A program made the position numbers and the translations under genes. From Lachnospiraceae bacterium (GTDB taxonomy: Bacteria > Bacillota > Clostridia > Lachnospirales > Lachnospiraceae), in contig SVFQ01000010.1 in NCBI GenBank assembly GCA_015056765.1, forward strand, positions 1 to 64,000: DNA of 64,000 bases. Direction: 5' to 3'. Shown piece by piece: positions 16,641 to 25,456 of this stretch; positions within the stretch are counted from its first letter, which is position 1; every line of letters starts with the position of its first letter. The notes below the pieces were generated by a model. That model did no database searches. It saw nothing but the letters and a program-made list of their open reading frames with translations, and was not told the origin of the DNA.

Positions 16641-17564
16641 TTAGTCTATGGTTTTAACCCATTTCTTCTGTCCCCAGAAGTTAAAGGCTGTAATCAAAAA
16701 GATAATCAATGCCAAAATGGTAGCTACCGCACAACCATAACCTAACTGATTATTATTAAAGGCTTTATCGTACAGGTAGTATACAACCGTAGCAGCGGAA
16801 TAGTTGGTACCGCCGTTTGTAGTCATGACCTGTACCTCTACGAATACCTGGAAACCGCCGATTAAGGATGTAATCAGGATATAGAACGTAACAGGACTAA
16901 GCAATGGCAAAGTAATGTGACGGAATTTTTTCACTCCGTTTGCGCCATCGATTTCAGCTGCCTCATAGTAGTCTCTCGGTATATTCTGCAAACCAGCCAA
17001 ATAAAGGATAATGGATGTACCAAGTCCCTTCCAGGTCATGAAGATAATCATGGCCACTTTTACCATGTGTTCGTCTCCAAGCCAGTTCGGGCCGTGTCTG
17101 CCTGTCAAGGCCTTGATAATGGTATTAAAAAGACCATAGTCATAGTTAAAAACCCAGGCCCATAAGATGGATACCGCCACCAGTGAAGATACAACCGGTA
17201 CATAATACATGGTTGTCAGAACTCTTTTTCCTTTGATTCCCCTATTCAGTCCCATAGCAATCAGAATTCCCAAAATCATACCGATTGGAATACCGATTAA
17301 GTAAATGACTGTAGTCCCCAAAGATTTCCAGAACTTCGGATCTGCCATGATTTCTGCGTAATTGCGAAGTCCTGACAGGTTTCCCATCAGGGAATTCATA
17401 CCTGTCCATCTACTGGTACTAGCCAAAAGTGCAAAGCAGATTGGGTATGCCATAAATAAAACAAATCCCAGAAAAGGTGGTGCTATAAAAAGCCACGCCC
17501 ATCTTTCCTCCCGCTTTGCCATGGGCGACATTTTCACTTTTACTTTTTTTGCTTTCCCTTGCAT
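16641..17564 (-). CDS. Sugar ABC transporter permease, MalF-like (arabinan cassette)
   Basis: The 307-residue membrane protein has six helices and the EAA loop DYYEAAEIDGANGVKKF...ITLPLL. It is comparable to AraP of B. subtilis by position and family, not by proven orthology. The SD is a weak AGAAGAGAAAG stretch; no better internal start exists. A perfect stem-loop separates it from the binding-protein gene upstream. Confidence 0.85.
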   Translation of the reverse strand: MQGKAKKVKVKMSPMAKREERWAWLFIAPPFLGFVLFMAYPICFALLASTSRWTGMNSLMGNLSGLRNYAEIMADPKFWKSLGTTVIYLIGIPIGMILGILIAMGLNRGIKGKRVLTTMYYVPVVSSLVAVSILWAWVFNYDYGLFNTIIKALTGRHGPNWLGDEHMVKVAMIIFMTWKGLGTSIILYLAGLQNIPRDYYEAAEIDGANGVKKFRHITLPLLSPVTFYILITSLIGGFQVFVEVQVMTTNGGTNYSAATVVYYLYDKAFNNNQLGYGCAVATILALIIFLITAFNFWGQKKWVKTID

Positions 17565-17589
17565 GTCTTTCTCTTCTCTTCTTAGTGAT

Positions 17590-17614
17590 AGAGCCCCTTA
17601 AGATAAGGGGCTCT
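17590..17614 (-). promoter_or_regulatory. Intercistronic stem-loop, arabinan cassette
   Basis: A perfect 11-bp stem AGAGCCCCTTA/TAAGGGGCTCT with a 3-base loop starts five bases after the binding-protein stop. No U run follows on the minus strand. Confidence 0.65.
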
Positions 17615-17619
17615 TTCCA

Positions 17620-19074
17620 TTAGTTGTTAGTTGCTGCGTTCTGAAGTTCGATGGCGTTGTCCAAAGCTGCCTGCATCTTAGGCTCTACTTCTTTGAAGTA
17701 ATCGTCTACAGAAATACTTCCTGTCTGAACATTTGGAATACCCTCTAAGAATGTATCCCACCACTCTGCATTATAGGTGTAAGTAGTCTCACCAAAGATA
17801 CCGTTGTATTTGTCGTTGCCTTCGATATAGCCAAAGATAACATCTACATTGGAAGCATATGGAATAGTTCCATCATTAACTTTCTCTTTGAAGGTTGTCT
17901 GCGCATAATCCATAATGTTAGGAATCTGCAGAGATTTACCTGTTGTTTCACCACAAAGAACTTTCTGTCCTTCTTCGTCTGTGGAAAGCTTCTGGATCAG
18001 CTGTGCGCAAAGCTCTGGGTACTGTGTCTTGGAAGAAACAGCAAAACCTACTGTACCAAGCCATGCTGTTGACTTGCCGTCACCGGAAGGACCTACAGGC
18101 CATCCGCAAAGGTTCCATTTATAAGGGAAGGTTGCATCATCCATGAATGCTGCCACATCCCATGTACCGCAAGCATAGAAAGCGATCTGTCCATCTAACC
18201 ATCTCTGATATCCACCAAGAGCTGTATCCTGTTCTACAGTAGGAGTAACTCCTTCTTTCGCAGTCAGGTCTACATAGTACTGGAAAGCTTCTTTCAGCTG
18301 TGGGTTATTGGTCAGGTTTACTTTAGTATAGTTATCTGTCAGGAATCTGGCACCATTGCTGTACAGATATGGAGTCATACCAAAGGCATTAGCATTTGCA
18401 ACGCCCCACTGATCGATTTCTCCATCTCCGTCTTTATCCTTAGTAAGTTTCTTACATACGTCTAAGAATTCTTCATAAGTGTATGGATTCTGCGGATCCG
18501 GATATTCTAATCCTGCTTCATCGAAAAGATCCTGGTTGTAAGCAAATGCAAAGCAAGATAAATCCTTTGGTAAGCAGTATAAGGAACCTTTTCCAACTTC
18601 CTTACCATCATACATGTAAGCGCTCTTAATAGCCGGCCATAAGTTATCTACAGCTGCCTGATCTACAAGTCCATCCAGCGGAAGTGCGTAACCGTTATCT
18701 ACATAACTTCTGACGCTATCAGGACCGATGTAAAAGATATCCGGCATATCATCTGCTGTCATAGCCGCAGTCATCTTAACCCCATACTCATCCTGGGTTG
18801 TAACTTCGAAATTTACCTTGCTGATCTCATCAGCGTGTTCTTTGGTAAACTCAGCAATCAAGTCTTCATAAACTGCTTTTTCGTGTTCCTGCGCATAAAT
18901 CAGGATGTTGATTTCTTTGTCACCGGTACCTGTCATCTCTGTGGTAGTAGTGTCAGAAGTAGTCTCAGCTGCCGGAGCTTCACCAGCCTCTTCCGTAGTC
19001 TGTACACCGCAACCGGCCAAACTGGTTACTGCCATTGCCATGGCAAGTGTCATAGCTGCAAGTTTCTTTTTCAT
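17620..19074 (-). CDS. Extracellular arabino-oligosaccharide-type binding lipoprotein
   Basis: The 484-residue protein has a lipoprotein signal (lipobox SLAGCG, Cys 22), a T/E/A linker, then a CUT1 binding-protein fold (INILIYAQEHEKAVYEDLI). A calcium-site-like loop, DKDGDGEIDQWG, lies near residue 205. It should deliver oligosaccharides to the permeases at 16641 and 15744. Placement between GH51 and GH127 suggests an arabino-oligosaccharide ligand. It has its own strong promoter as well as possible read-through from the GH genes. Confidence 0.87.
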   Translation of the reverse strand: MKKKLAAMTLAMAMAVTSLAGCGVQTTEEAGEAPAAETTSDTTTTEMTGTGDKEINILIYAQEHEKAVYEDLIAEFTKEHADEISKVNFEVTTQDEYGVKMTAAMTADDMPDIFYIGPDSVRSYVDNGYALPLDGLVDQAAVDNLWPAIKSAYMYDGKEVGKGSLYCLPKDLSCFAFAYNQDLFDEAGLEYPDPQNPYTYEEFLDVCKKLTKDKDGDGEIDQWGVANANAFGMTPYLYSNGARFLTDNYTKVNLTNNPQLKEAFQYYVDLTAKEGVTPTVEQDTALGGYQRWLDGQIAFYACGTWDVAAFMDDATFPYKWNLCGWPVGPSGDGKSTAWLGTVGFAVSSKTQYPELCAQLIQKLSTDEEGQKVLCGETTGKSLQIPNIMDYAQTTFKEKVNDGTIPYASNVDVIFGYIEGNDKYNGIFGETTYTYNAEWWDTFLEGIPNVQTGSISVDDYFKEVEPKMQAALDNAIELQNAATNN

Positions 19075-19146
19075 GCAAGTATCCTCCCTTTTTGCTTACA
19101 TAAGAATTTCCACACCATTGTGGTGTTATATATTTATTTGTTCTAA

Positions 19147-19154
19147 AATACTTT
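19147..19154. promoter_or_regulatory. Half-site AATACTTT
   Basis: The eight bases AATACTTT match one arm of the 23319 operator. It lies between the promoter and the binding-protein gene. Confidence 0.3.
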
Positions 19155-19230
19155 GAATTCACGCATAACCCTTCTCCGAAATATGCATGTTGCACATAGA
19201 ATCCAAAAAATATATAACCTTTATGAGCAT

Positions 19231-19259
19231 ATTGTATAGCCATACAAGGTATGTGTCAA
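19231..19259 (-). promoter_or_regulatory. Promoter with operator, binding-protein gene of arabinan cassette
   Basis: Minus-strand TTGACA (19254-19259), a 17-base spacer and TACAAT (19231-19236). A perfect inverted repeat TTGTAT-N4-ATACAA (19232-19247) covers the -10 box and part of the spacer, as expected for a repressor site. Confidence 0.7.
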
Positions 19260-19277
19260 TATATATTTTGCATTTTT

Positions 19278-19287
19278 CTAAAGTATT
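19278..19287. promoter_or_regulatory. Half-site CTAAAGTATT
   Basis: Ten bases identical to the right arm of the 23319-23344 operator, about 20 bases upstream of the -35 box. It could anchor the same regulator at this promoter. Confidence 0.4.
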
Positions 19288-19302
19288 TTATATTTTTAGT
19301 TC

Positions 19303-20808
19303 TTACTTTTGTAATCGAATCATGACAACAGAAGCCGCAGGCAATGTAGCATATACCTTTCCGTTTTCCATGCGGTATCTATCAAAAGCCTTTTCCACCA
19401 CGGTTTCCGGTGCGTCAAAAGTATTATGTGCATGGATTTCTCCTGTCACGATAGAGGCTTCTAATACATGGTACTCTCCCTCTGCCAGGCTGATTTCCAA
19501 GTCCTTTGTATCCGTTGCCGATAGATTATTCACTGTAATGGTGATGATGCCGTCTTCATTTTCAGATACAGAATCCGTAATTTCCGGCAGGTTCCACTCT
19601 TCACTGGAAATCACATCGGAATCCGTCAGTTCTGAAGATAGCAAAGTTGCCCCCTGATGGTGACGATACATATGAAAAACATGATACGTAGGGGTTTTCA
19701 CCATTTTGTCGCCTTCTGTCAAAAGCACAGACTGCAACACATTTACCATTTGTGCCAAATTTGCCATTTTGACACGGTCCGCATGCTGATTAAAGATATT
19801 CAGTGTGATGCCGGCCACCAGTGCATCCCTTACAGTATTCTGCTGGTATAAAAAGCCCGGATTGGTGCCCGGTTCTACCGTATACCAGGTGCCCCACTCA
19901 TCCACCACCATACCGATTTTCTTTTCCGGATCATATTGATCCATAATGGCAGAATGTCTTTCTACTAATTCCTGCATGTAAAGAGCCTTTCCCAAGGTCT
20001 TATACCAGCATTTTTCATCGAAATCTGTAGCACTGCCTTTGATATCCCAGCCTTCCGGATGCACATAGTAATGCAAAGAAAGTCCGTCCATAAATCCATG
20101 TACAAAATCCGGCGCATGATCATGGGTCACATCCAGCACTGTCTTTGTCCACTCATAATCTGCCACATTGGCACCACCGCAAATCTTTTTGATTGGCTTC
20201 TGGGCATCATAGGTACGCACATAGGTCTGATATCTGCGATACAAATCCGCATAGTAGGAAGGGCGCATATTTCCCCCGCATCCCCAGTTCTCGTTGCCTA
20301 CGCCGAAATAATCGATTTTCCAGGCATCCTCATGACCGTTTTCTTTGCGCAAATCTGCCATAGGGGATACTCCCTGAAAGGTCATATACTCAACCCATTC
20401 TGACATTTCCTGAACAGTTCCGGATCCCACATTGCCGTTGATATAGGTTTTGCATCCCAGCTGTCTGCACAACTCAAAGAATTCATGGGTACCAAAGCTG
20501 TTGTCTTCTACTACGCCGCCCCAATGGGTATTGATCATCTTTTTTCTGGTTTCTTTGGGTCCGATGCCATCTTTCCAGTGGTATTCGTCCGCAAAGCAAC
20601 CGCCGGGCCAACGAAGCACCGGGATCTGTATCTCCTTCAGTGCTTCCACTACGTCTTTTCTCATACCATTTACGTTGGGGATATCAGAATCCTCCCCCAC
20701 ATAAATGCCCTCGTAAATGCAGCGTCCCAGATGTTCGGAAAAATGTCCGTAGATTTCCGGCGCAATCACTGCTTTTTTCTTAGAATTGTTAATGTGTAAC
20801 TTTGCCAT
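19303..20808 (-). CDS. abfA: Alpha-L-arabinofuranosidase, GH51
   Basis: The 501-residue cytoplasmic enzyme removes alpha-L-arabinofuranosyl residues from arabino-oligosaccharides. The TIM barrel is followed by a C-terminal beta-sandwich. The acid/base Glu is in [11 protein letters not shown] (about residue 173) and the nucleophile in VVDEWGTWY (about 293). Other GH51 marks are [16 protein letters not shown] at the N-terminus and [14 protein letters not shown]. It lacks a signal peptide. It is the third gene of the GH43-GH43-GH51 unit, ten bases after the previous stop, with GGAAGG upstream of the ATG. Confidence 0.95.
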   Translation of the reverse strand: MAKLHINNSKKKAVIAPEIYGHFSEHLGRCIYEGIYVGEDSDIPNVNGMRKDVVEALKEIQIPVLRWPGGCFADEYHWKDGIGPKETRKKMINTHWGGVVEDNSFGTHEFFELCRQLGCKTYINGNVGSGTVQEMSEWVEYMTFQGVSPMADLRKENGHEDAWKIDYFGVGNENWGCGGNMRPSYYADLYRRYQTYVRTYDAQKPIKKICGGANVADYEWTKTVLDVTHDHAPDFVHGFMDGLSLHYYVHPEGWDIKGSATDFDEKCWYKTLGKALYMQELVERHSAIMDQYDPEKKIGMVVDEWGTWYTVEPGTNPGFLYQQNTVRDALVAGITLNIFNQHADRVKMANLAQMVNVLQSVLLTEGDKMVKTPTYHVFHMYRHHQGATLLSSELTDSDVISSEEWNLPEITDSVSENEDGIITITVNNLSATDTKDLEISLAEGEYHVLEASIVTGEIHAHNTFDAPETVVEKAFDRYRMENGKVYATLPAASVVMIRLQK

Positions 20809-20818
20809 ATAGCCTTCC

Positions 20819-22321
20819 TTATTCGCTTACGTACTGAACAAGCCAGATTGTCTTATTGTTTGTGCCGCACGCCAGAATGCATCTGGTTTGATTGCCGGCT
20901 TCATCTTTTTGTCTGATACACAATCCCGTATACTCCTCTTCTCCAATGCGAAGAGTAACAGTACCGTCCTTCGTTTGTGCAAAGGTTCCTTCCACATTTC
21001 CTCCAATAGTCCCGGCATCCAAGGTCACTTCTTTAGCTTCCCGAATTACAGAAGAAATATCTGTTTCATGATTCAAGAAGTACCAGGTTCCATTTAGATT
21101 CTCCTGTTCCACCACCTCTGCAGCTTCACCATTATATTCAAAGGGGGCAAGTACATACCATCCCTCAGCTGTCCGAAACATTTCATGCACTCTCGGCTCA
21201 TGGTACTCACTGCCATTATCAAATCGCTGATGGTAGGACATAAACCTGTGTCCCTTTCCATCCTCCAGGGCAGACTGTCCACCCGGTGCCATATATGCTG
21301 TTTTCAAGCTGGGCAGTTTGTAGTTTCCCATCATTTTAAGACCATACTGGAAAAAGTCCTCTTGGTCACCCAAAGTATTTCCCGCCGCATCTACATAAGG
21401 GCCGGTAATCTCTTTGCTGCGGAACTCTCGCATCTGGTATCCGCCTTCTCTTTGCAGATTGCCAAAAGATAAAAACAAATAATAATAGTCACTCTCCGGA
21501 TCATAACTAAGATACGGCCCCTCAATGGCATGATGTTTTCCACCCACTAAATGATAGCCATAATAGCGATCCACATTTTCTCCGTCTTTTTCCGGGTGGA
21601 TGGGAAGACCCGTTTCAGGATCTATCTGCAGGAGGAAAATACCTCCGGACCAGGATCCATATACCATCCATATGTTGCCTTCTTTGTCTTCTACAATAGC
21701 AGGGTCGATACAATTGGGCCATTTTTTATTGTCATAGCCACCATAAAGGAAGTATTTGTCATAATCCGCATCTTCTCCCAGCACCTCAGGCAAATTCGTT
21801 TTGTCCAGCTCCGTCTTTCCAAATCCGGAATACAAAAAAGTATCAGTATAATGATACGGACCTTCCGGCGTATCGCTCACCGCTAAAGTCAAATTCGATT
21901 TGATATAGCTAGACGTAGTACAAAAATACATCAGGTACTTGCCCATAGTTTTGTTGTAATAAAAATTAGACGCCCAAATAGAATAGCCATTATCCTCATT
22001 TTTACCCACGTAGGAAAAGGCGGGCAAATCGCCGGAGAATATGTTATCAAACATTTTATTTCCATTGGCCACATAATCCCAGCTTACTAGGTCCTCTGAT
22101 TTGGCAATCACCTGATGAGACCCGGTCATGTAATAGCCCGTTTCATCCCTCAAAATCTGAGGATCGTGACAGCTGATTCCTGCACTATAGTTTCCAACCT
22201 GTATTTCTTCCACTGTAAGCTCACTCCCATTTGCGGTCTCTTCCAAAGGTGTCGTATTTCCGCACCCGGAGAGAAATAGATTTCCGCCCAAAGCTCCCAA
22301 AAGCCATACTTTCCACTTCAT
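20819..22321 (-). CDS. Endo-arabinanase-like GH43 lipoprotein
   Basis: The 500-residue surface enzyme has a lipoprotein signal (lipobox FLSGCG), a five-bladed propeller with Asp in CHDPQIL, Asp in CIDPAIV and Glu in IEGPYL, and a C-terminal beta-barrel domain (about residues 395-500). This architecture matches endo-1,5-alpha-L-arabinanases of GH43 (AbnB-like). Outside the cell it would cut arabinan into oligosaccharides for the transporter. The start at 22321 avoids the overlap with the previous gene and places the signal peptide at the N-terminus; its SD is weak and the frame could begin at 22348. Confidence 0.82.
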   Translation of the reverse strand: MKWKVWLLGALGGNLFLSGCGNTTPLEETANGSELTVEEIQVGNYSAGISCHDPQILRDETGYYMTGSHQVIAKSEDLVSWDYVANGNKMFDNIFSGDLPAFSYVGKNEDNGYSIWASNFYYNKTMGKYLMYFCTTSSYIKSNLTLAVSDTPEGPYHYTDTFLYSGFGKTELDKTNLPEVLGEDADYDKYFLYGGYDNKKWPNCIDPAIVEDKEGNIWMVYGSWSGGIFLLQIDPETGLPIHPEKDGENVDRYYGYHLVGGKHHAIEGPYLSYDPESDYYYLFLSFGNLQREGGYQMREFRSKEITGPYVDAAGNTLGDQEDFFQYGLKMMGNYKLPSLKTAYMAPGGQSALEDGKGHRFMSYHQRFDNGSEYHEPRVHEMFRTAEGWYVLAPFEYNGEAAEVVEQENLNGTWYFLNHETDISSVIREAKEVTLDAGTIGGNVEGTFAQTKDGTVTLRIGEEEYTGLCIRQKDEAGNQTRCILACGTNNKTIWLVQYVSE

Positions 22322-22334
22322 CGCTTTTCTAACC

Positions 22335-23285
22335 TCAAGTATTCTCATAACTAAAAACCGGCTTATCGTCTTCCCAAATCACAGGCATTAAAAAAGCGTG
22401 CCGATTGGGATTGTATAGAGGGTTTCCCTCAATCTTTGTTTCCGTTCTGGCATGATAAACCATGATATCTCTGCCTTCCTCGTCTTTTACAAAGGAATTA
22501 TGCCCCGGTCCATAGATACCTGCCTTCTCATCTGATTTCAGAACCGGATATCTTTCCTTTTTCCAGGACAAAGGATCCAGCAAGTCGCTTCCCTCTTTGG
22601 CAGAAAGCATACCCACACAATAATCCACACCGGTCTCACTGGCGGAAAACGTAATGTATAAATGCTCCCCTCTCCGAATCAGTCCGGGGCCTTCGTTCAC
22701 CCAAAAGCCTACTCTTTCCCAATCATAATCCGGCGTAGTTAAAAGAACTTGTACCGTCTCCAGCTGATTTGCCTTCGCCATCTTGGCAATATATAGATTC
22801 GAGATTTGCTTCCCAACGCCTACTTTCTCCGCCCAGATCATGTAGACTTCATTCTTTACTTCAAAAGTAGTGGCATCCAGTGAAAAGGCTCTAAACGAAA
22901 ATTCATCTTCCGGAGCCGGAAGCATAGGGCCTAATTCTTCCCACTCATCTTCGAATGGATCCTCCCCTTTGCATTCCAACACATAAGGGCGAATATGCCA
23001 GACATCTTCTTTCTCTCCACCCGCAAAGTAGATATGCCACTTTCCAAAAGTATAGTGCAGTTCCGGTGCCCATATATGTTCGCTCATAGGGCCACTTTCA
23101 TGTTTCTTCCAAAGCACCTTTTCTTCCGCATCCTTTAGTCCATACAAGGTTTTACTTCTTCGAAGCACAATCGCATCATACTGTGGTACAGATGCTGTAA
23201 AGTAATACCAATTATCATCCTTACAAACAAAGGGATCTGCTCTTTGCAGAATCCAGGGCTGATTATAGTTTAATTTCTGATCCAC
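22335..23285 (-). CDS. Cytoplasmic GH43 exo-alpha-L-arabinofuranosidase-like enzyme
   Basis: The 316-residue enzyme is a single five-bladed propeller with no signal. Catalytic residues are Asp in RADPFV (about 18), Asp in SLDATTF and Glu in NEGPGL. Its compact size and motifs resemble GH43 subfamily 26 exo-1,5-alpha-L-arabinofuranosidases. It starts with GTG, seven bases after AGAGG. It is the first gene of the operon; the predicted promoter and a perfect operator lie immediately upstream. Confidence 0.8.
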   Translation of the reverse strand: MDQKLNYNQPWILQRADPFVCKDDNWYYFTASVPQYDAIVLRRSKTLYGLKDAEEKVLWKKHESGPMSEHIWAPELHYTFGKWHIYFAGGEKEDVWHIRPYVLECKGEDPFEDEWEELGPMLPAPEDEFSFRAFSLDATTFEVKNEVYMIWAEKVGVGKQISNLYIAKMAKANQLETVQVLLTTPDYDWERVGFWVNEGPGLIRRGEHLYITFSASETGVDYCVGMLSAKEGSDLLDPLSWKKERYPVLKSDEKAGIYGPGHNSFVKDEEGRDIMVYHARTETKIEGNPLYNPNRHAFLMPVIWEDDKPVFSYENT

Positions 23286-23318
23286 GTAATAACCTCTTTT
23301 CTCATGATCAAAGCTTAT

Positions 23319-23344
23319 AATACTTTAGTGCTATCTAAAGTATT
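23319..23344. promoter_or_regulatory. Operator of the arabinan operon, 10-bp arms
   Basis: A perfect inverted repeat, arms AATACTTTAG and CTAAAGTATT with a 6-base spacer, begins about 8 bases after the predicted transcription start. The arm recurs at 19278-19287 and partly at 19147 and 12764. Confidence 0.7.
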
Positions 23345-23358
23345 TCAGCTTTATATTG

Positions 23359-23386
23359 ATTATAGTAAAACTTGCACAGATTTCAA
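23359..23386 (-). promoter_or_regulatory. Promoter of the GH43-GH43-GH51 operon
   Basis: Minus-strand TTGAAA (23381-23386), a 16-base spacer and TATAAT (23359-23364), followed directly by the operator. Confidence 0.7.
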
Positions 23387-23474
23387 ACACTTTCTGCCGA
23401 TTTTTTTCAAAACTGTCACAATTCCCAAAATGATACTTTGATTTTTGTACACAATTAAAGAAAATCAGACATGC

Positions 23475-23499
23475 AAAAACCGCATCCCGAAGGATGCGG
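23475..23499 (-). terminator. Terminator of cassette 3
   Basis: Minus-strand CCGCATCC-TTCG-GGATGCGG with a stable UUCG tetraloop is followed by TTTTT. Confidence 0.85.
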
Positions 23500-23559
23500 C
23501 CCATGCAAAGAATGAAAAATATCCAATTGGATAAATTTCCCATATGTTAGGTAAAAGGA

Positions 23560-24396
23560 CTAGCCTTTTACGGATCCAAGTGCAACACCGGCGATGATAT
23601 ACTTGCTCAGCATTAAGTATACGATAATCAGTGGTGCTGCTGTCAGTGTCAGTCCTAAATAAACTGCACCGTATTCTGTCTTATAGATATCGCCTCGAAG
23701 AAGGGAAATCATGATAGGCAGTGTGTACTTCTCCTGTTTTGTAATCAGGACAAGTGGTGTAAACAAGTTGTTCCAGCTATTTACAAAGCAGAAGATTGCT
23801 TGTGTTGCAATAGCAGGTTTCATAATCGGCAATGCGATTCGATTAAAGATATAGAACTCCCTGGCGCCATCGATTCGAGCAGACTGTACGATTTCCAGCG
23901 ACAAAGCCGGTTTCATATACTGTCTCATAAAGAATACGATGGAGGGTGAAGCAATCGCCGGTAAGAACAGTAGTGTCAAATGGTTGGTCATGTGAATCTT
24001 GTAAACCATCTGATAGAAACCGATCATGGTAATCTGTGCAGGAATCATCATGACTGCCATGATGAAGCTGAAGAATGCATTTTTCAGTTTCCAATCATAC
24101 ACTACAAGGCCATATGCTGTCAGAGTGGAGAAATAAGTAGCCAGTACTGTACTGCATACGGAAACAATTGCAGAGTTACCAAAACCTACTGCAGGATTGA
24201 AGCTCTTGCCGGTAAGGATTTTCAGGTTATTCATGAAGTATCCGGATGGAATCAGGGATACCGCATGCTGCTGAATCTCATAGGTACTTCTTGTACTGTT
24301 CACAATCATAATAACGAATGGGAACAAACTGAGTATTGCAAGGAGCACGCAAATGATGAAGATGATTGTCTTTTTAAAAATCTGTGATTTTCTCAT
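23560..24396 (-). CDS. Sugar ABC transporter permease, MalG-like (cassette 3)
   Basis: The 278-residue membrane protein has six predicted helices and the EAA loop EIVQSARIDGAREFYIF...IALPIM. The SD AAGGAGG overlaps the end of the upstream permease; the two genes are one base apart. It is a close relative of the permease at 27277-28140 (both have NSTRS near the N-terminus and end G...GAVKG or GSVKG). Substrate unknown; no glycosidase belongs to this cassette. Confidence 0.87.
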   Translation of the reverse strand: MRKSQIFKKTIIFIICVLLAILSLFPFVIMIVNSTRSTYEIQQHAVSLIPSGYFMNNLKILTGKSFNPAVGFGNSAIVSVCSTVLATYFSTLTAYGLVVYDWKLKNAFFSFIMAVMMIPAQITMIGFYQMVYKIHMTNHLTLLFLPAIASPSIVFFMRQYMKPALSLEIVQSARIDGAREFYIFNRIALPIMKPAIATQAIFCFVNSWNNLFTPLVLITKQEKYTLPIMISLLRGDIYKTEYGAVYLGLTLTAAPLIIVYLMLSKYIIAGVALGSVKG

Positions 24397-24397
24397 C

Positions 24398-25375
24398 TTA
24401 GCGACCTCCTTCTTTTAATTTTTTCTTCTGGGCTCTAATCTGTGCTCTTTCAATCTTACGAAGCTGCGCTTCATCGCGATCACGGAGCATATAGAACAGT
24501 ACCGCAGAAACAGCCACAATCAGAATCCACATCAGCATAGAGGCTGCGGATGCTCTGTTATACATGTAGCTTCCGGAGAATGCCTGGTTGTAAATGAACA
24601 CGCCGGTAGTTAAGGTAGCATTATCAGGACCACCAAGTAAGAACAGTTTCGGGATATCGAACATGTTCAAACCACCGATCAAACTGGTAACTAAAGTGAA
24701 GAGCAGGATGGTCTTGATATTTGGTATGGTTACCTGCCAGAAAGTCTGCCAGCCATTTGCACCATCCACTTCTGCTGCTTCGAAAATCTCCGGGCTGATA
24801 CCCAGCACACCGGAAATCAGGATAATCATGGTATAGCCATACCACATCCAAGTCTGTATAAAGATGACAACGCCCTGGGCGATTTTTTTCTTAACTAAGA
24901 AATTGTAAGACTCTCCTATAATACCAAAACGAGTCAGTAAATCGTTTACAGGTCCCATAGGATAACCAAACAATGCATTGAACAAAATAGCTACAGTAGC
25001 AGCTGTGATGATGTTAGGCATATAGAAAAGAACTTTAAATGCGCCTTCTCCCGGAATCTTAAATCTACGATCCGTAAACCATGCTGCTAATAAAAGTGCC
25101 AATGCAAGCTGTGGAATAAAGTTGGATACCCACAGTTTCAAAGTGTTGCTAAATGCTGTTTTGAATGTAGCACTTGCAAGGATAGTCTTATAGTTTGCGA
25201 ATATATCGTCTGTTAAAAATTTAAAATCTGTCTTGCCGATTCCCTTCAAATCAGTAAAACCAATCACTGCGGTATACAGTGTCGGATATAATGAGAAAAT
25301 CAGGAATGCTATGGTGAATGGAAGGCAAAACAGATAGCCATATTTTGCATATCCAAAGGATTTTTTCTTCTTCAT
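24398..25375 (-). CDS. Sugar ABC transporter permease, MalF-like (cassette 3)
   Basis: The 325-residue membrane protein has six helices, the EAA loop EIFEAAEVDGANGWQTF...VTIPNI, and a basic Lys/Arg-rich C-terminal tail (about residues 305-325) that should be cytoplasmic. It pairs with the permease at 23560. A terminator-like hairpin precedes it, so only part of the transcription from the binding-protein gene should reach it. Confidence 0.87.
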   Translation of the reverse strand: MKKKKSFGYAKYGYLFCLPFTIAFLIFSLYPTLYTAVIGFTDLKGIGKTDFKFLTDDIFANYKTILASATFKTAFSNTLKLWVSNFIPQLALALLLAAWFTDRRFKIPGEGAFKVLFYMPNIITAATVAILFNALFGYPMGPVNDLLTRFGIIGESYNFLVKKKIAQGVVIFIQTWMWYGYTMIILISGVLGISPEIFEAAEVDGANGWQTFWQVTIPNIKTILLFTLVTSLIGGLNMFDIPKLFLLGGPDNATLTTGVFIYNQAFSGSYMYNRASAASMLMWILIVAVSAVLFYMLRDRDEAQLRKIERAQIRAQKKKLKEGGR

Positions 25376-25403
25376 CTTTGCATCTCTCCCAACAAAACCT
25401 TTT

Positions 25404-25443
25404 AAAAAAGAGCAGGATGCAGAAAACTACACCCTGCCCTTCT
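25404..25443 (-). terminator. Attenuator hairpin between binding protein and permeases, cassette 3
   Basis: Minus-strand AAGGGCAGGGTG pairs with CATCCTGCTCTT (two G-U pairs) and is followed by six U. It is the most terminator-like of the four binding-protein/permease hairpins. Confidence 0.75.
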
Positions 25444-25456
25444 TCCATGCTAGAAA

